Assembly: GCA_947502585.1 (NCBI GenBank)
Contig: CANNAV010000007.1
Span: forward strand, 1-64,000
Length of the DNA stretch: 64,000 nt
Source of the DNA: an uncultured Pseudovibrio sp.
GTDB lineage: Bacteria > Pseudomonadota > Alphaproteobacteria > Rhizobiales > Stappiaceae
Direction: 5' to 3'
Shown here: one piece after another, positions 55,120-64,000 of the stretch
How the letters are laid out: every line of letters starts with the position of its first letter
How positions within the stretch are numbered: the first letter of the stretch is position 1
Notes under the pieces: model-generated
What the model saw: only the letters and a program-made list of their open reading frames with translations
Databases searched by the model: none
What the model was told of the DNA's origin: nothing
Program-made: the position numbers and the translations under genes

Positions 55120-57228
55120 ATGTGTGCGAGCAAAGTAACTGAAAATCGGCTGTTCACGATCAACTTCGATGGCGGAGATGACAGCTTCCACCTCTGGAAG
55201 ATGAAAATGACCAGCGAAATAAGCGATATTTATGAAATGGTCGTCGATTGCCGATCATTGGAGCATGATCTTGGCCTTAATAAAATGCTTGGGCAGTCGC
55301 TCACGGTTGAGATGAAAAAAGTCTCCGACACAAGCCTGTCTTCAGATCAGTATCTGAACGGATTTGTGACAAAAGCCAGCTACACGGGGCAAGATCATGG
55401 ATACTCAATGTACCGTCTTATTGTACGCCCGTGGCTTTGGTTTTTAACTCTCACAAGCAACTGCCGGATCTTCCAGGAAAAGTCGACGCCTGACATCCTG
55501 AAAGAAATCTTTCAGGATGCTGGTTTTACTGACTTCAAAAACAAGTTAAGCGACAGTTATGAGCCCCGGCCATATTGCGTACAGTTCCAGGAAACCGACT
55601 TCAACTTTATCTGCCGCCTCATGGAACAGGAAGGCATTTATTACTACTTTGAGCATGAACAGGGACAGCACACGATGGTGCTGGCGGACTCGTATAGCGC
55701 TCATGAAGACATCAAAGGCGAGTCAAGCCTTCCCTTCTACTCTGAGGAAGATCACTTTCGTCGCGGCACTGATCACTTCTGGGACTGGCGGCACAATGAA
55801 GAAATTCAGACGGATGAAGTTGAAATCAATGACTATGACTTCACCAAACCGACAAGTGATCTAAAAGCCAATGCAAGCGAGAAGAAATCTCACCAGCTTT
55901 CTGGCCGTCCACGTTACATGTATCCAGGTCACTACGAGGAAGTCAGCGTCGGTGAAAAGCTGGCTAAAGTCCGTGTTGAGGAAGCAAGTGCAGCCTACGC
56001 TAAAGTATATGCTCGTGGCAATGTACGCGGATTGCGGCCCGGCTACCTTTTCAAGCTGGATAAGTTTTCAGACGACCCAAGTCAGGAGAAAGAATACCTG
56101 ATAACTAAAGCTGTCTGTGAGGTCACGATCGAGTATGCACGTGATGAAGAACAGGAGTTTTACGACGCCATCTCCTACGAGATTGAAGCGGTCGACTCAG
56201 GTGTTCAATATCGTAAGGCCTCCACAACACCCTGGCCCAGTATGAATGGCTTACAGTCCGCAATCGTTACAGGTGCGGATGGCGAAGAGATCTGGACCGA
56301 TGAGTATGGCCGGATCAAGGTACAGTTTCATTGGGATCGCGATGGACAGAAGGACGATAAATCCTCCTGCTGGGTGCGTGTGGCACAGATGTGGGCAGGT
56401 AAAGGTTGGGGCGGCCTCCATATTCCCCGCGTTGGTCAAGAGGTCCTGGTTGACTTTCTTGATGGTGATCCTGATCGACCTATTGTTGTGGGCAGCGTTT
56501 ATAATGGTGAGCAGACTGTTCCTTACGACCTGCCCGGCGAGGCAACAAAGTCAACACTCAAAAGCGAGACCTCAAAGGAAGGAGGCGGGAACAACGAGTT
56601 CCTGTTTGAAGACAAGAAAAACGAAGAACTCGTGCTGCTTACGGCTGAGAAGGACTATGAGCGCACCGTCAAGAACAATGAGACCGTCAAGATTGGTTAC
56701 GACAAGAAAGACGACGGTAACCAGACAATCGAGGTCTACAACAACCGCAGCCTGACTGTTGACCAGGGTGATGAGACCCACACAATCAAGACTGGAGGCC
56801 GTGCAACATCCGTCGAAAAAGACGATGCCCTTTCGGTCAAATCCGGCAATCACACCATTGTTGTCGAAAGTGGCGACCAAAGCATCTCCATGAAACAAGG
56901 TGCGCAGACCGTTGAAGCCATGAAGGACATCGGCGTGACCTCGCAAACCGGGGATGTGAAAGTGGATGCATCCGCCGGATCTGTGAAAGTCTCCGGAACC
57001 CAGGCCATTGAACTCACCTGTGGCGGCAGCTCCATCAAAATGGATCCCATGTCTATCACTCTGACAGCCGGCCCCAGCTCTCTCAAACTTGAAGCCGCCA
57101 AGGCTGAGCTGAAAGGCTTAATGGTGACCGTAAAGGGTGATGTCCAGACAACCGTCGACGGGACTTTGACCACCCTGAAAGGTGCCGGAATCACAACGGT
57201 ACAGGGTGCTCTTGTTAAGATAAACTGA
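55120..57228 (+). CDS. vgrG: T6SS spike protein VgrG (TssI)
   Basis: 702 residues. N-terminal gp27-like region (FTINFDGGDDSFHLWKMKMT; PRPYCVQFQETDFNFICRLM, then EQEGIYYYFEH). The gp5-like OB and needle region begins near GRIKVQFHWDRDG with SSCWVRVAQMWAGKGWGGLH, IPRVGQEVLVDFLDGDPDRP and IVVGSVYNGE. The C-terminus is a repetitive beta-helix (about 505-700). No extra enzymatic domain follows, so it is a non-evolved VgrG that probably carries cargo through PAAR or adaptors. Confidence 0.96.
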   Translation: MCASKVTENRLFTINFDGGDDSFHLWKMKMTSEISDIYEMVVDCRSLEHDLGLNKMLGQSLTVEMKKVSDTSLSSDQYLNGFVTKASYTGQDHGYSMYRLIVRPWLWFLTLTSNCRIFQEKSTPDILKEIFQDAGFTDFKNKLSDSYEPRPYCVQFQETDFNFICRLMEQEGIYYYFEHEQGQHTMVLADSYSAHEDIKGESSLPFYSEEDHFRRGTDHFWDWRHNEEIQTDEVEINDYDFTKPTSDLKANASEKKSHQLSGRPRYMYPGHYEEVSVGEKLAKVRVEEASAAYAKVYARGNVRGLRPGYLFKLDKFSDDPSQEKEYLITKAVCEVTIEYARDEEQEFYDAISYEIEAVDSGVQYRKASTTPWPSMNGLQSAIVTGADGEEIWTDEYGRIKVQFHWDRDGQKDDKSSCWVRVAQMWAGKGWGGLHIPRVGQEVLVDFLDGDPDRPIVVGSVYNGEQTVPYDLPGEATKSTLKSETSKEGGGNNEFLFEDKKNEELVLLTAEKDYERTVKNNETVKIGYDKKDDGNQTIEVYNNRSLTVDQGDETHTIKTGGRATSVEKDDALSVKSGNHTIVVESGDQSISMKQGAQTVEAMKDIGVTSQTGDVKVDASAGSVKVSGTQAIELTCGGSSIKMDPMSITLTAGPSSLKLEAAKAELKGLMVTVKGDVQTTVDGTLTTLKGAGITTVQGALVKIN

Positions 57229-57236
57229 GGTGGATT

Positions 57237-57830
57237 ATGGAAAATAGCGTGACAAATACTACGTTACTCCTCAACTCCTTCGAAGATCTACTCAAAAGCA
57301 GACCTTTAGAACTGGGAGATGAAGCAATACCACTGGTAGAGGAACAAAAGCCATCTATAGAAGTTGTGGATACCTTAGCGGAAGCGGAACTCACGTCAGA
57401 CGCGATTAAAGTTCTTGCTCACGCCTTAAGCAAGCCCCGCGCAGTTTGGTGGGCAAGTCAAGTCAGCCGCGCAACATTTCCGGAAGGAACTCAACCTTCT
57501 GATGAAGACGAAATTGCGCTGAAAGCTGCTGAAGACTGGGTCCGGAACCCCGAAGAAGACCAACGTCGTGCAGCAATGAAAATAGCTGATGAGGGAGGAT
57601 ACAAAAGCGGAGCCTCACTTGCCGCTGCAGCGGCTGGCTGGAGCGGCGGAAGTTTGGGATCTCCCGAATTTGACCCCGCGCCTCCCCCAGAAAACCTAAC
57701 TAGCATTGCCGTAGGGTCATCTATAGTTTTGTCTGTATACAACGACAATGTGGAGGACCCTGAAGAGTTCTTAGTCAAAGCTTACAAGTTGGGACGAGCA
57801 CTCGCAGATAATGAAGTAGAGGCCCTATGA
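57237..57830 (+). CDS. DUF6931-like protein between VgrG and PAAR
   Basis: 197 residues; GAGGTGG precedes the ATG. The central part (SKPRAVWWASQVSRATFPEG, then RRAAMKIADEGGYKSGASLA and AAAAGWSGGSL) resembles the DUF6931 family met next to VgrG/PAAR genes; this family assignment is from memory. The protein is acidic, without a signal peptide or catalytic motif. The stop overlaps the PAAR start by 4 bases (ATGA). A chaperone or adaptor role for spike assembly is likely from context, but an effector is not excluded. Confidence 0.75.
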   Translation: MENSVTNTTLLLNSFEDLLKSRPLELGDEAIPLVEEQKPSIEVVDTLAEAELTSDAIKVLAHALSKPRAVWWASQVSRATFPEGTQPSDEDEIALKAAEDWVRNPEEDQRRAAMKIADEGGYKSGASLAAAAAGWSGGSLGSPEFDPAPPPENLTSIAVGSSIVLSVYNDNVEDPEEFLVKAYKLGRALADNEVEAL

Positions 57831-58117
57831 GTTTCCCTGCAGCACGTATGACAGACATGCACATCTGTCCAATGGTGACCGGTATCGTTCCTCATGTAGG
57901 AGGCCCGATATCCCTAGGAGCACCGACTGTTTTGATCGGAAACTTACCGGCTGCGCGCATGTCAGATATGTGCGTGTGCGTTGGGCCTCCAGATACAATT
58001 ATGAAAGGCAGCGCTACGACATTGATCGCCGGGTTGCCGGCGGCGCGTATGTCGGATGTCACTGCCCATGGCGGCACCATCATCCTTGGCTGGCCCACAG
58101 TTCTAATCGGGGGCTGA
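57827..58117 (+). CDS. PAAR-domain spike tip protein
   Basis: 96 residues made of three PAAR-type repeats (FPAARMTDMHICPMVTG, LPAARMSDMCVCVGPP, LPAARMSDVTAHGGTIILG) with the Gly-Pro-rich turns GAPTVLIGN and GWPTVLIGG. PAAR proteins cap VgrG with a zinc-bound cone that pierces the target membrane. No toxin domain is fused. The ATG overlaps the preceding stop by 4 bases, and fha follows 4 bases later. Confidence 0.95.
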   Translation: MSFPAARMTDMHICPMVTGIVPHVGGPISLGAPTVLIGNLPAARMSDMCVCVGPPDTIMKGSATTLIAGLPAARMSDVTAHGGTIILGWPTVLIGG

Positions 58118-58121
58118 GGAT

Positions 58122-58937
58122 ATGACTGAGAACACGAACATCGTTTTAGTCCTCATTTTGACTAAGGGGCATGAGTTGGTCGATACAGGAAAATGCACGC
58201 GCATACTGCGAAATGAACGCTGTGTCATTGGACGTGGCAACAGTGCAGATTGGGTTCTCCCGGATCCGGCAAATCAACTTTCGCGTCGTCATTGTGTCGT
58301 TGAGTGGCATGAGGGGGGCTACCGCGTCATCGATACCAGTACCAATGGAACCTTTGTCAATGACTGGGATGAACCTGTTCCCAACGGCGAGGCGAGCGTG
58401 CTTCAGGATGGCGATGTTATCAGAATAGGAAGCTATTACATCAGCGCACAAATGGTGCCAGAAGATGCTGATGCGCGACTGAAAGCTGATGATTTCCTTG
58501 CAGAACCTGAGAACCCTGACCAGCTTGCAGATCTTCTTCCAAATGAACTGCAGGATGAAGATGACGATTGGGTAGATGACCAGATTGAAACCTCTGAAAG
58601 CGAACTTTCTGAGGTTCTGAGTGACCCGCTTGAATCTCCGGAATCCATTCTCAGAATAGCAACAGAAACCCTGGACCCCTACTCCACCAGTGCAGGAAAA
58701 GAACATTTTCCGCCAGTTAGTTATGGGTTCAGGGGATACAAATACCCCAGCTCGGTACCGTTTGAGAGTGAAAGCGGCATCTCCAGTGAGGAAGGTGCGA
58801 GTGCCTGGGACCACAACCGCACCGAATCCGATGCATTTAAATTGCCCCGAACACATCAGCAGACCATTCCTGAGGACTGGGATGACGCCCCGAAAAAAGA
58901 CATTCAGAACAAAGCTCGTAAACCACATGACGATTAG
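58122..58937 (+). CDS. tagH: T6SS FHA-domain protein (Fha/TagH)
   Basis: 271 residues. The N-terminal FHA domain (about 20-110) has the phospho-Thr-binding residues: VIGRGNSADWVLPDPANQ, then LSRRHCVVEWHEGG and DTSTNGTFVN. An acidic, Ser-rich segment (about 140-200) and an unstructured C-terminus follow. There is no membrane segment. In Imp-type systems Fha reads kinase-dependent Thr phosphorylation to trigger assembly. It is tightly placed after PAAR and overlaps tssJ by 11 bases. Confidence 0.92.
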   Translation: MTENTNIVLVLILTKGHELVDTGKCTRILRNERCVIGRGNSADWVLPDPANQLSRRHCVVEWHEGGYRVIDTSTNGTFVNDWDEPVPNGEASVLQDGDVIRIGSYYISAQMVPEDADARLKADDFLAEPENPDQLADLLPNELQDEDDDWVDDQIETSESELSEVLSDPLESPESILRIATETLDPYSTSAGKEHFPPVSYGFRGYKYPSSVPFESESGISSEEGASAWDHNRTESDAFKLPRTHQQTIPEDWDDAPKKDIQNKARKPHDD

Positions 58938-59421
58938 CCACATCAAACGCATTGCGTACATTTTGTTTTTGAATCTGGGCCTGGCTTCCTGCTCCGCCAA
59001 AATGCCTATGCCTGTCATGATCACAACAACAGTCATCGCGGACAAAGAACTGAACCAGAACGCAGATGGCATGTCGGCGCCTGTTCAGGTGAAGATCTTT
59101 TATCTTAAGTCTGATGCCGAGTTTAAAACTCATGACTTTTTCACTCTGTTTGAAAAAGGTGATCAGGTTCTTGGCAAAAACCTCATTGATATGAAGGAAG
59201 TTTTCATAGCTCCCGGCAAGATCATGAAGGTAGCAGTCAAGGTTGATCCCAGTGTGACATTCGTTGCTGTGCTCGGTGCCTTTCGGAAAGTGGATACAGG
59301 AACGTGGAGTTCGGTAATTATGGTTCCAGACAATCAGCCGTCGAACCTCATTGCGTATTTGAGCAAGCTTGAAATTACTCTGCAGCCCGACAAGACAGTA
59401 AAAGAAGGATGGTTCTATTAA
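58927..59421 (+). CDS. tssJ: T6SS outer-membrane lipoprotein TssJ
   Basis: 164 residues from MTISHIKRIAYILFL at 58927, the only start that gives a lipoprotein signal. The lipobox is LASC with lipidated Cys near residue 22. The mature part has a beta-sandwich pattern (VQVKIFYLKSDAEFKTHDFF, QVLGKNLIDMKE). TssJ anchors TssM to the outer membrane. It overlaps fha by 11 bases, and tssK begins at its last stop base. Confidence 0.92.
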   Translation: MTISHIKRIAYILFLNLGLASCSAKMPMPVMITTTVIADKELNQNADGMSAPVQVKIFYLKSDAEFKTHDFFTLFEKGDQVLGKNLIDMKEVFIAPGKIMKVAVKVDPSVTFVAVLGAFRKVDTGTWSSVIMVPDNQPSNLIAYLSKLEITLQPDKTVKEGWFY

Positions 59422-60758
59422 TGACCACTCATAATAAAGTTGTCTGGTCAGAGGGTCTGTTTCTGCAACCGCAGCACTTTCAGCAGCACGACCGCTATCT
59501 GGAACAGCTGGTCAGTGACACTGTATCGAGCATACGTCCTTATCCCTGGGGACATACAAAACTGAAAGTCAATCAGGAAGCTTTGAAACTGGGCCAGTTC
59601 GCAGTCAATTTTGCCAGTGGGCTGATGCCCGATGGTACTCCCTTCAAAATGCCACAGGAATGTGACGCTCCTGTATCTGTTCCAGTACCCGAAAACGTAA
59701 AAAATTCCGTCATCTATCTTGCATTGCCCATTCGCCAGCCGGGCGCTTATGAGTATGAATATCCAGGTGTGCAGGAAACTGCGGCGCGCTACGTGGTGCA
59801 TGAAACAGAGGCACGGGATGCGATCACTGGCAGCGACACCAGCGTTCAGATGGAAACTGGTCGCCTGCGGTTTTCCTTCAAGTTCGATTTTGAGGATCTG
59901 GGGGGCTGGATCTGCCTGCCTGTCGCTCGCGTGATTGAAGTACGGGCGGATAAGCAAGTTGTTTTAGATGATGAGTATGTCTCCACGTGCCTTGCCTCAC
60001 ACTCCTCCTCTGTACTTTATGGGTACATTCGCGAGATCTGGGGCATGCTGAGCCACCGAGCCGATGCCCTTGCAGGACGTGTTTCCAACTCGGGCAGCAA
60101 AGGTGTCGCTGAGATTTCAGATTTTCTGCTTCTGCAGACCGTCAATCGCTATGAGCCTCTCTACGCGCACTTTGCACAAACGCCTTTGATTCATCCTGAA
60201 GCATTGTATCGGATTTCAATACAGCTGATCGGTGAACTTGCAACATTTACAGCAGCAGCCAGGCGTCCCTCAACGCTTCAGCCCTACCGGCACGAAGCTC
60301 TGACAGAGACATTTGCTCCTGTTATCGCTCATTTGCGGCAATACCTTTCTGCTGTCCTGGAGCAGACAGCGGTGCCGATACCACTGGAAGAGCGCAAATA
60401 CGGCGTTCGTGTTGGCATGCTCCTTGATCGCAGCCTTATCAAGTCCGCACGCTTTGTACTTGCCGTCAGTGCTGACCTGCCGTCTGACGTGATCAACCGA
60501 CACTTCCCGGGGCAGATTACGATTGGATCTGTTGAACAGATCCGGGACTTTGTGAACTCCGCTCTGGCCGGCATCTCAGTGAAGCAACTACCAGTTGCAC
60601 CAAGACAAATCCCTTACCATACGGGCACAGCATATTTTGAACTGGATCCGGCCTCATCACATTGGGACGAAATCCGTGTTTCAGGTGGTCTGGCGCTGCA
60701 TGTCGCGGGTGATTTCCCGAAACTTGTGATGGAACTCTGGGCAATCAGAGAGCAATAA
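59421..60758 (+). CDS. tssK: T6SS baseplate connector TssK
   Basis: 445 residues from MTTHNKVVWSEGLFLQPQHF at 59421, with AAGGA upstream; an in-frame ATG 4 codons earlier is less likely. The start block with FLQPQHFQQHDRYLE and the C-terminal shoulder (YRISIQLIGELATFT, ERKYGVRVGML, then PRQIPYHTGTAYFELDP) are standard. TssK trimers link the baseplate wedge to TssL/TssM. The stop is 28 bases before tssL, which has GGAGG. Confidence 0.95.
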   Translation: MTTHNKVVWSEGLFLQPQHFQQHDRYLEQLVSDTVSSIRPYPWGHTKLKVNQEALKLGQFAVNFASGLMPDGTPFKMPQECDAPVSVPVPENVKNSVIYLALPIRQPGAYEYEYPGVQETAARYVVHETEARDAITGSDTSVQMETGRLRFSFKFDFEDLGGWICLPVARVIEVRADKQVVLDDEYVSTCLASHSSSVLYGYIREIWGMLSHRADALAGRVSNSGSKGVAEISDFLLLQTVNRYEPLYAHFAQTPLIHPEALYRISIQLIGELATFTAAARRPSTLQPYRHEALTETFAPVIAHLRQYLSAVLEQTAVPIPLEERKYGVRVGMLLDRSLIKSARFVLAVSADLPSDVINRHFPGQITIGSVEQIRDFVNSALAGISVKQLPVAPRQIPYHTGTAYFELDPASSHWDEIRVSGGLALHVAGDFPKLVMELWAIREQ

Positions 60759-60786
60759 GCGCCTAACGGACGGAGGAGTTGAGATT

Positions 60787-62205
60787 ATGGCAAAGAAGGA
60801 TTTCACTGCCCTTTCAGTTGACGCAATCGACACTGTCATCTCGACTGATGCGCCGAACCCCGATCAGTCAGATACCGGTAGTACCAACCTTCCAGCACAA
60901 ACACCGGCGGGATATTGGTTCCTTGGTGCTGAAGATATTCAGTTTGTACCACTGGGGAACAATCCTCTCGTAAAAGCCGCCTCCAGCTTACTGGCTTTAG
61001 CCGCCCGTTTGCGAAATCACGCTCAGCACCGTGATGTAAACGCCCTGCGCTCTCATGTTATTTCTGAAATCCGGTCGTTTGAACACAATGCTATGCTCAA
61101 CGGCCTTTCTTCCAAAACCATTCGTATTGCCAGATATGTGGTCTGCGCTACCCTGGATGACATCATTCTCAATACTCCATGGGGAAGCCGCAGTATCTGG
61201 TCAACTCAGAGCCTTGTCAGCAACTTCCACAAAGACGTTTCTGGCGGTGATCGTTTTTATGATCTGTTAAGGAAGACGCAGGCTAACCCAGGTCGTGACA
61301 AAGATCTTCTGGAGTTATTGTATCTTTGTATTTCTTTAGGGTTTGAGGGGCGCTTGCGGATCATGCCGCAAGGCGCCAACACCATGTCACGCCTGCGTTA
61401 TGGCATATCGCGCCATATTCGCTCTTTACGCGGGGATCAGGAAACAGATCTGTCTCCTCATTGGAGAGGTGTTGAAGATGCCTACCGTCCTTTAAAATGG
61501 TCTGTTCCAGTTTGGGGGATCTTCTTTGGTGCGGCTCTGCTTGCCTTACTAATTTATGCTGTGCTTGCGCTTTGGCTTGGAGAAAAAAGTGAACACATTT
61601 CGTTTCAATATAAATCTTTAATCAATTCGAGCCCAATCGACCTGACGCACCAACCTGCACCGCCCCGTGCAGCTCTGCCAAATTTGCCAAAACAGCAAGT
61701 AAAGCCCGGCACTCCACCCTCGCCTCAGGTTGTTCGTAACAGCACGTTGTCTGCATATCTGCAAGTTAGCAGGTTCCTCGCTCCTGAGATCCGGCAGGGT
61801 CTCGTCGTCGTGATGGATGTACATGGAAACGTGGTTGTCCGTCTGACGGGTTCCGGTATGTTTGCAACTGCAAGAGATACGCTCACCGCCCGCTTTATTC
61901 CAGTTGTCAATCGTGTCGCTGAAGCGTTGAATACGCAGCCCGGCACAATTAATGTTGTTGGTTTTTCTGACAATATTCCAATCCGAAATGCCCGTTATCC
62001 GAATAATGTTGCGCTTTCTAAAGCACGGGCGCAGACGGTTACTGGTCTCATCAAAGTCAGACTGACCGACAAGACACGTATCAAAGCCATCGGCAGAGGA
62101 TCAGCTGATCCGATTGCAACTAATGCAACTGCTGAGGGGCGTGCTCAGAACAGACGTATTGATATCACGCTTATTCCGCCCTCTGGCCAGGGAGGCCAGC
62201 AATGA
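60787..62205 (+). CDS. tssL: T6SS inner-membrane protein TssL with a fused OmpA-type domain
   Basis: 472 residues. DotU domain about 40-225 (GAEDIQFVPLGNNPLVKAAS, IARYVVCATLDDIILNTPWG, LLELLYLCISLGFEGRLRI). One membrane helix is at about 239-262 (WGIFFGAALLALLIYAVLAL). A periplasmic Pro-rich linker and an OmpA-like peptidoglycan-binding domain (about 340-465, NVVGFSDNIPIRNARYPNN, AQNRRIDITL) follow. This is the evolved form of TssL, which anchors the complex to the cell wall directly. The stop overlaps tssM by 4 bases. Confidence 0.96.
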   Translation: MAKKDFTALSVDAIDTVISTDAPNPDQSDTGSTNLPAQTPAGYWFLGAEDIQFVPLGNNPLVKAASSLLALAARLRNHAQHRDVNALRSHVISEIRSFEHNAMLNGLSSKTIRIARYVVCATLDDIILNTPWGSRSIWSTQSLVSNFHKDVSGGDRFYDLLRKTQANPGRDKDLLELLYLCISLGFEGRLRIMPQGANTMSRLRYGISRHIRSLRGDQETDLSPHWRGVEDAYRPLKWSVPVWGIFFGAALLALLIYAVLALWLGEKSEHISFQYKSLINSSPIDLTHQPAPPRAALPNLPKQQVKPGTPPSPQVVRNSTLSAYLQVSRFLAPEIRQGLVVVMDVHGNVVVRLTGSGMFATARDTLTARFIPVVNRVAEALNTQPGTINVVGFSDNIPIRNARYPNNVALSKARAQTVTGLIKVRLTDKTRIKAIGRGSADPIATNATAEGRAQNRRIDITLIPPSGQGGQQ

Positions 62206-64000
62206 AGAAACTCAAACGCTTTTTCCCCTTTTGGTTTGTTACGCTCTTTATCACGCTAATCCTGTGTGCTGTCATCTGGATTTATGGCCCCAGCCTTTCG
62301 GTCTCCGGCGTAAAGCCGCTTGCAATGGCTGTCGTGCGCATGTTGATCGTTATGGGTCTTTTGATGGTCTGGGCCACGATCAATATTGTTCGTGTTTCCC
62401 GGCGTGCAAAAGATGCAGAAGCCAAAAACGAAGAGGAAAAACAAGAAGAAGAACCTGAAGTTGACCCAGATGAGCTGGCGAAGAATGAAGCGGCCCTGGT
62501 CTCCGGCAAGGTTGAGAAGAGCCTGAACATTCTCAAGACTGCGAGTGTAGATGGTAAACTTGGCCGAATGATTATTTATCAACTACCCTGGTATCTGATG
62601 ATTGGACCAGAAGAATCTGGCAAGACAACTGCACTTTTGCGTTCCGGAATGAAGTTTCCACTGGCTCATAAACTGGGTCAGAAAGTGGATGTAGCAACAA
62701 TTGGACCAACTGCGGAATGCGAATACTGGTTCAGCAACAATGCGATCATCGTCGACACCGCGGGCCGCTATACCATGCAGGACCAGGATGAGATCATTGA
62801 TGTATCTGGCTGGAAAACACTGCTGTCACTGATTAAGAAGAACCGCCGCCGTCAGCCACTGAACGGTATGATTATTGCGATTAATCTTGCAAAGCTTGCA
62901 ACAATGCGATCTGATCAACGTCTGAATATGGCGCGAACGGTCAAGCAACGTTTCAAGGAAGCAGAGAAGCAACTGGGCCTGCGCTTTCCGATCTATGTCA
63001 TGTTCACCAAACTTGACCTGATTGCTGGCTTCGCGGATTATTTCCAGATCCTTGGCCGGGATGAACGCCATCAGGCATGGGGCATGACCTTCCCCGTTGA
63101 TGATGGCAAATCATCCGGGAATGCGATCAGTCATTTCGATGAAGAGTATGACTTGCTCATGATGCAGCTCAACTCACGGGTCTACGACTATCTGAACAAA
63201 GAGACAGACATTCAACACAGAAGTCTGATCTTCAGCTTCCCGCAACAAATGGCCTCGCTGCAAACCATATTGAACGACTTCCTGACAGAGATGTTCCGTC
63301 CTAATCGTTATGAGGACCGCAGCTTTTTGCGTGGGGTCTATTTCACCTCTGCAACCCAGGAAGGTGAACCTGTTGACTTGCTCGCAGGTACCATCGCACA
63401 CACCTATGGGATAGGCCGGCAGGCTCTTCCCTCCGCTCCCTATGAAAAGCATGCTTACTTTCTTGAGCGTTTGTTTTTTGACCTGATTTTTGGCGAAGGC
63501 AATCTTGCAGGCGAAAGCAAGCAAGTTATGCGTAAACAGAAAATTCGTAAGCGTCTCGCTCTTGCCGCTTGTGTGATCATTCTTGCTTTTTTAACAACGG
63601 TGTGGATGATCAGCTATGAGATGAACCTGGAAAATATCATCAATCGGGCCCAGGGAGACTTAAAAGAGTATCCAAAGTTCGCTGATCGAATTGATGCTGT
63701 ACGTGTCAATGACACAAACTACCTGTCCGTGCTGCCATTGCTGAACTACCTCAGAGACCTGCCGGGTGGTTTTTCAGATCAGCGGGAGAAACCGCCACAA
63801 AATGAACGCTGGGGCCTTAACCAGATCCCAAATGTATCAAAGGATGCAGATGCTCTTTATCACAACGGACTGGAGCGCTATTTACGACCACGCATGATGC
63901 TCCGCCTTGAACAGCAGATGGTTGCGAACATTGGAAATCCAGAGTTCTTATTTGAGGCCTTGCGGATTTATTTAGAACTGGCTGACAAGGGGCCGCCGGA
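62202..64000 (+). CDS. tssM: T6SS inner-membrane protein TssM (IcmF), partial
   Basis: About 599 codons from ATG at 62202 to the window end; the frame stays open, so the C-terminal half is missing. Two N-terminal membrane helices (about 9-29, FWFVTLFITLILCAVIWIYG, and about 40-62) and a third near 448-468 (LALAACVIILAFLTTVW) are visible. The cytoplasmic domain between them holds an intact Walker A (GPEESGKTT, about 135-143) and DTAGRYTMQDQD. ATP-binding TssM types are not universal. It joins TssJ and TssL in the envelope complex. The start overlaps tssL (ATGA). Confidence 0.95.
   Translation, partial: MKKLKRFFPFWFVTLFITLILCAVIWIYGPSLSVSGVKPLAMAVVRMLIVMGLLMVWATINIVRVSRRAKDAEAKNEEEKQEEEPEVDPDELAKNEAALVSGKVEKSLNILKTASVDGKLGRMIIYQLPWYLMIGPEESGKTTALLRSGMKFPLAHKLGQKVDVATIGPTAECEYWFSNNAIIVDTAGRYTMQDQDEIIDVSGWKTLLSLIKKNRRRQPLNGMIIAINLAKLATMRSDQRLNMARTVKQRFKEAEKQLGLRFPIYVMFTKLDLIAGFADYFQILGRDERHQAWGMTFPVDDGKSSGNAISHFDEEYDLLMMQLNSRVYDYLNKETDIQHRSLIFSFPQQMASLQTILNDFLTEMFRPNRYEDRSFLRGVYFTSATQEGEPVDLLAGTIAHTYGIGRQALPSAPYEKHAYFLERLFFDLIFGEGNLAGESKQVMRKQKIRKRLALAACVIILAFLTTVWMISYEMNLENIINRAQGDLKEYPKFADRIDAVRVNDTNYLSVLPLLNYLRDLPGGFSDQREKPPQNERWGLNQIPNVSKDADALYHNGLERYLRPRMMLRLEQQMVANIGNPEFLFEALRIYLELADKGPP

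Overview
The window looks like the chromosome of a marine alphaproteobacterium, probably of the Stappiaceae/Pseudovibrio type. This rests on the alphaproteobacterial HdaA-type DnaA homologue, the AspRS and RNase D sequences, the ppk-ppx and purM-purN couplets, and an Imp-type type VI secretion locus. It is an inference from protein character; no database search was made. No tRNA, rRNA or CRISPR array was seen.

Layout. 1-0.7 kb: the frameshifted 3' end of a Tn3-family transposase and its 38-bp terminal repeat. 0.7-6 kb: a CSS-motif/EAL c-di-GMP phosphodiesterase facing two related exported proteins of unknown function. 6-20 kb: housekeeping genes (ABC exporter, aspS, rnd, ppx-ppk, hdaA-perM, purM-purN). 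20-31 kb: mixed metabolic and regulatory genes (molybdopterin oxidoreductase, HAD phosphatase, two TetR regulators, HbpS/GlcG-like protein, ndk, DinB protein, YfcC-type carrier, a broken DUF1801 gene, an ABC-F ATPase). 31.4-36 kb: dnaE between a decayed IS3-family element and an IS66-type remnant. 36.4-41 kb: an accessory block with a cytochrome P450, two unrecognised proteins and a small convergent kinase-like gene.

41.2-64 kb: a complete type VI secretion system (T6SS), all on the plus strand: tssA, tssB, tssC, hcp, tagJ, tssE, tssF, tssG, tssH(clpV), then a voltage-sensor-like membrane protein, a TssB-TssC fusion, a 93-residue protein, vgrG, a DUF6931-like protein, PAAR, fha, tssJ, tssK, tssL(OmpA) and tssM, which runs off the window end. 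All thirteen core components are present. TssJ/L/M form the envelope complex, TssA/E/F/G/K the baseplate and assembly platform, TssB/C the sheath, Hcp/VgrG/PAAR the expelled tube and spike, and ClpV recycles the sheath. FHA and kinase-like genes suggest phospho-threonine control.

The most unusual content is inside the T6SS locus. A pore-less voltage-sensor-domain protein (52235-52804) overlaps the start of a TssB fused to a shortened TssC with a long Pro/Glu tail (52791-54776). The P450/unknown/unknown/kinase block directly upstream is also unexplained. Two perfect stem-loops bracket hcp.
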